From Siphonodentalium dalli (lineage: Eukaryota > Mollusca > Scaphopoda > Gadilida > Siphonodentaliidae): DNA of 64,000 bases. The DNA is taken from contig CP136065.1 of assembly GCA_032622095.1 (NCBI GenBank), forward strand, positions 210,346,151-210,410,150, read 5' to 3'. The notes beneath the pieces were generated by a model. That model searched no databases and had not been told where the DNA came from. It saw nothing but the letters and a program-made list of their open reading frames with translations. The translations under genes and the position numbers were made by a program. The stretch's first letter is position 1. Every line of letters starts with the position of its first letter. This document shows positions 43,601-49,600 of the stretch, piece after piece.

Positions 43601-46600
43601 CTTTGAATAAAAAAATGCCTATAAATTCCACCAATATTTTTATTTTTCTACGCTGATAACAAAAGTTAGTCAATATGACTAACATCTGTTAGTCAAACGT
43701 TTTTCCTCAGGATGACTGACTTAGTTCAGCCAACATGACTGAGGCATAACATCAATCAAAATTACTATGGTGATGTTAGTCATAACGACTAAGAAATTGG
43801 GATTCAAGACGACTAATTAGTCAAAATTGCCATGATTTAGTCATAACTTTTCTTAGTCAATTGGAAGGCGAAAATTAAAGTTGCTGAATTATGTGCAAAT
43901 AATTCCAATACTTGACCAAAGTTACTCAAAATGTTTGTGACTAGCACTAAGTTAGTCATATTTAGTCAATATGTCAAACACAAGGGGGTGGGTGGACAAC
44001 TTACTGTTACAGCTTGAAAATCAGAAGCCAACCGGGGTAAACAATTACATTTCACAGAAATATAAGTTTCTAATTGGGGGGTGCGGGTACAGTTGGATAT
44101 CGACGTTGGCGCATCGAAGAGAGCATCTTGCCACGTCACTGTATTTATGCTCTAGTCAGTTGTGAAAACTGTTCTTGCATCTTCGTATTCGTGTCCTTTA
44201 CCGTGACCAAATGCATTCGCGTCGACGATTGAAACTCAAAGGATAATCCGCCCATGAACATGAGTATCATTTACCTCGCAATGCATTCTTGAGCGAAAAA
44301 TCATACTCACATTGGGAACGCGCCTAATTTGTATTTATGTGTCATTTATAAACTATACTTGATCAAGACAACAACAACGAAATGCCTCTAACCAAATACC
44401 AAAAGGCAGTATTTCTGGAAGAAGTTAATACAAGAAAAGACATACTATTTGGAAAGTTTTCTCCATCGGTCAACAGAACAAAAAAAGAACGTTGTGACTC
44501 ATACGATTTGGGTACTCGCCCCTTCTTATTCTGAACAGCTGTAATGTGCCAGGCATCGTGTTCCCAATACCATTATCGCCATGTCCCTGTTTATGAGATT
44601 TCCATTGATAACACATTTTCATAAGGGGGCGCTACATCCCTGCGAATCAGATGGTTATATGCTCCGGTTTAAGGGTGTGAAAATCGATAATTTATGTTTG
44701 ACACCCTATATAGACATTCTAGAAAAGTTCCTTAACGTTGTAACTTTCAATAAATAGGGTAATTTCAGTAGTTACAAGGAACACATACTGCTACCTCACA
44801 TCCAAGCTGACACCCCCTAAGGTTTGACAATTTCTAAATATAGGCTATTTCAATCCAAACTTTTGACCAAAGGAGGTAAATATGCAAATGTTGGTCTAAA
44901 ACAAACACATACCACCTAATAAATTGTTGGAAAAACAAAATAACAGAACAAGTTCAACCTATTGTTGTTGTAAAATTTGTAAAATTTCAGGTATCAAATT
45001 TCCAGCTGTTGAACGTGTTGATAAAATGTTTGGGGCGAGAAACATAACCCAACCCCCTTGTCGCGACGTCCCTGTGGGTTGTACTTGAGATTTCCAGCTG
45101 ACAAAATATTTTCACGAGGGGGTGAATCGACCCCGTGTCGCCACGTCCCTGCGTATCATAGATGGATATATTATCCGGGTTTAGGGTGCGAAAACTGAAA
45201 AATTATGTTTCATAGTACTCGAACATTCTTTGTGATTGGAGATATTTGTAAATACAAAGAACACGTACTATTTGTGATTTATGTTTGTAATCGTAGGTTC
45301 ATAGTATTGGCGGAATCATAAATTGTTATTCTTACAAACAATTGTAGATTCTTACAAAGAAAAAGTTTCATAGTATTGACCCCTGGTGGACATATTCGGT
45401 GCAGATGGTTATCTTTGAAGCTATGAAAGGCGTTCGTGGCGAGTATAGCTGAAAAATCTTAAGAAGTTTGTTAAATAATAATTACCAAGAATAAATTTAA
45501 AAAATAGAAGGAATTTTATTTTATTTTCATTATCAATCATTGGCGAAGTTTCATTAACTTTCTATTCATATTGCAAACACCTTTAATCATAGCGGCTAGT
45601 GGCAGCAGATGTTTCCATTTGTTTATCTTTTCTTTCTTTCGATTACCTTGGATATTAATATGTCTTTCATCGTTAAGATTGATTGATTGATTTATTGTTC
45701 CACCAATAACACATGGTTTATGACAAGGTACATAATAATTTTTAATAAATGATAATATGAATATAACATACATTAGTCAACAATATATATACATATATAC
45801 AAAGATGAATTTGACCGAACTGGCTAAGTGGCACTGGGTATAAAATTTGATGAATAATTTCAGTGCAGTAGTATTTTCATTTTTTTTAACAATGAAACGG
45901 GATTTACACAACATTACGGAAATACTAGCTCTTTCCATTATGTTCTGTACCTCCAGCTTCACTGCTTCCTTCGTGTGAGATTACTATTTTATCCGTTTGA
46001 ATGCAAGTTTGAGAAATATGCAAAGTCGTTTTAGTATTGCCACGTTACATATAGTGAGTAAATCGTGGAATTTCTCTCCAACGGGATATTTCCAATAATA
46101 TTGTGGGGTGTATTTATCTCTGAGGAATTACGTCACATTCTAAAACAAAATGGAATTCATCCCCTAAAACACCACATATTTTGCAATTGTTTTCACTTTT
46201 GTTAGATTTTATCTGCACATTTCGTTTGGTAACCTATGATTAGATGTTCGGATTTTTGTCAAATGTTCTGACAAATAAAATGGTATGCGAATTAGATATT
46301 TACTGAAACTTGGATAAGGTTTAATGGCGTTATAAAATTGTCCTAAGGCATATATATATTAATGGACACATATATAAATATTATGAGCTTCTTTTTTTCC
46401 ACATAACATAACTTATTCAGGCCCTATCTGGCCTGTGTCTGAATCACCAACAACTTTATTATCAATAGTTCTAGTGTGATTTTCATTACTCATATGTCTG
46501 TGGTATATCACATTTATGTGCATTTCTCGTTTTAATAATACTAGTCGGGCGTTACTTTTCTTTGGGTGGGCAACATACTGAACATAGTTCTATTAAAACT

Positions 46601-49600
46601 GCAATAGATATGTGCTGCCTACAAAAACGTTATAGTCACTTGTGTTGTAAGATTTATCATTCTATCTACTAATATTTTCGTTTTGCAACGTAGATGCAAC
46701 TCCCTATAGCACATGCACAACTAACACACGCCGCACATTCCCGATTCAATATAATAACACAAGACGAACAAATATTTAGTTTCACTGTGAAGTATTTCCT
46801 GAGCTGCATTATAATCTGCAGAACACAATGCACTTTCACAATAACATATTGTATAATTATGTCAACAACCTCTTGTAATATGGAAACGTCTTGTCGTCTG
46901 ATTTGGACCATATGAGGTTTATCTTGTTCAAGTCTACCTTGTAAAGTCATTAACGTGTCTGAAAATGATACTGGATCGGAAATCAAATCATTTTCCAAGA
47001 ACTATGTTGCATTATATGGATGTGAAAACATTTTGCCACATATTTGAAATCTTTGATGACTTTCCGTAGTTAACACTTGGCTACTAAATGGATTTTCCCA
47101 ATACGACCTGTCACTAACTCGCGGTTATTTTGGATCCACCAGGTCCGGTTCCGCGGTTTTAGTGCTACAGGTCAAAGTTTGGAGTAGCACTCCATATATG
47201 GAAGTCATGAATAATTCAAAAACTCCATAAATGGAAATGCTACTCCAAAACTTTGACAAGTAGCACTAAAACCACGGAACCGGGGCTGGAAGAATCTGAA
47301 ACTACGGAACGGAGCTGGATGAATCCAATACGGCCTCGACCCAGTAATCTCGATTATTATAGCAGAGTGTATTGGAATGGTATATTATTAATGTGGAGTG
47401 TTCAAGATATATAAGCAGAAGACATGTGCAGACAGAAAAACAGATAATACAAGAGCTGAAGGAATCATATTTTTTATGTGAAAGCAATATTCACGAAACT
47501 TCAAAACTTCGATGCATAGTCTTTGTCTTTTATTGCGTCTGAAATAGCCCAATATCTACCAGTGGAAGCATATCACTATATACAGCTCGCATTTGGTAAT
47601 CGAGAGTTTCCGTTGTATAACTTCGCTGATTGAGTCAAATGCTTAGCAATACATTGTCTTTTAACCCTTCTATGATTGGAGTATCTGATTTTTTTTCGAA
47701 AACTATATGTGCCAATGCATTCTCTTATATATGCGAATCTCATTGGCCTAACAATATTTACCTTGACCTTGTAAGACAGTACATTCTCTTATATATGCAA
47801 TGCTCTCTATGTGTGACTCGCATATAATAGAATGCACTGGCACATGGTTTTTAATGCTCCACCAGTGCAGCTCCCGCCATGAAAGGTTAAACTGTAGTTG
47901 TTCAGAATATGTTCTGTCCTACTCTGGTAGTTGACATCCGTGTTGTGGGTTGAAGAAATTTAATGATTGCAAACAAAATTTACAAGATAATTCATAAGTG
48001 GAACACATCCAGTTCGGGTGAACGCCAACAACATAAGTTAAATTTTGATTTATTCGGATTTACGCGTAATAGTTCTAATATATATGCTATACGCTAATTC
48101 AAAAGAAACTCGTCTATTTAGGTGTAGTTACACTATCGAGACGCACCGGGGGTCACTTACCATCCACACAGGGTTGGCGCTGGACCTAAATATTCTATTG
48201 CCAAAATAAATTATTTGTTTTGCCAATTAACAAAATATTACTAGACAGTCATGATGCATACAGCCATACACGAATTGTTTTGAATTTAGATACTATTTTT
48301 GATATACCGTAATTGAATATTGGATCATGTTTATTGTAAATAGTCTTGTTTGGTTGGTGCTTTAATTGTATTCTAGCTTTCAGACTGAGTTCTGCTATCT
48401 TGATGACTTGACCTCTGTCGAGTCATCGAGATCTATAAGTCTTGATGTCCAAATCTGCTAAGATTCCCTTCCAATTTTGGTATAAATCCAGAATTATCAT
48501 GTACGTGATGCTGTTGTGAAAACACTAAACGGACAACCTAGTGCTTCATTTCCGTTGAAATACACGAATCCGTATTTTTACAATTGAGTGTCAAATATGT
48601 GACCCGCCATATCAAATCCAGTCGGAAGTCGGGATTTTTTTTACCCTGTGCCAATGCATTCTCTTATATATGCGAGTCGACCATAGGTCGCCTCGCATAT
48701 ATAAGAGAATGCATTGGCCTAACAATTTTTTACAATTTTAATAATTTGTTCTTGTATTCTTTAACAATTTTATAATTTCACCCATACAGAGCCCCAGACA
48801 AACATGAGCAGACGACACTCTTCTAGGTGCTTCTATATATGTGTGGGGCTCCCTGCATGGTAATGGATTTTTTTTTATTTTATGTCCTAAAAAATGTAAG
48901 AAACATTTATTTAAAAAACATGATAAAAAATTGTTAGGCCAATGCATTCTCTTATATATGCGAGGCGACCTATGGTCGACTCGCATATATAAGAGAATGC
49001 ATTGGCACAGGGTAAAAAAATCCCGACTTCCGACTGGATTTGATATGGCGGGTCACATATATATAGGCATCATCTTACAAAAAATAGCTCAAATAAGGTG
49101 AACACAGGTTTTCGTGGTCATGTGACATATTTTCAGGTTGCAACCTGTTGTTGTTTCTGTAACACACGCCAAAATTGATATTTATGAAATAAAAAGAACA
49201 TACATTAATGTAAAATTAGGCATAAGTCAAGTAGACCTTAAGTTTTGCATTGACTGAGGCCAAAACCTTGCTGCCGAATCTTAAATACATGAGAAAATCA
49301 AGTTTTACATAAAATAGCCTTGATAATAGTACAATGATAATTTACTTTGCAGCGGAGACATTTGTGAAAGACGACCTCAGGGGGAACCACCAACTACTAC
49401 CTCCTGACAATGTGTCAATAAAAAATTACCAATTCACTGACGCCGACAAGAGGAGTAAAAAGAAGCGGAGACCAAAGGGTAAGATGGCTGACCTTCAACA
49501 ATTCCAAAATCGAAACATTGTGTCAAAATATGAACATTATGTCAAAATTATGTCAAAATCTGAACAGAATATCAACATCTCAACATTGTGTCAATATCTC

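Larger units (their letters stand above)
42312..45386. mobile_element. Possible 3-kb element bounded by short inverted repeats
   Basis: ctggggtcaatactatgaa at the left and ttcatagtattgacccctgg at the right are inverted copies. Partial copies of the word (ttcatagta) recur near 42408, 45212 and 45300. No target duplication or transposase was seen; it may be two separate short repeats. Confidence 0.35.

Noticed and set aside
46694-46915. Plus-strand open frame
   Set aside because: It overlaps a minus frame in the same bases; neither has a recognised family.
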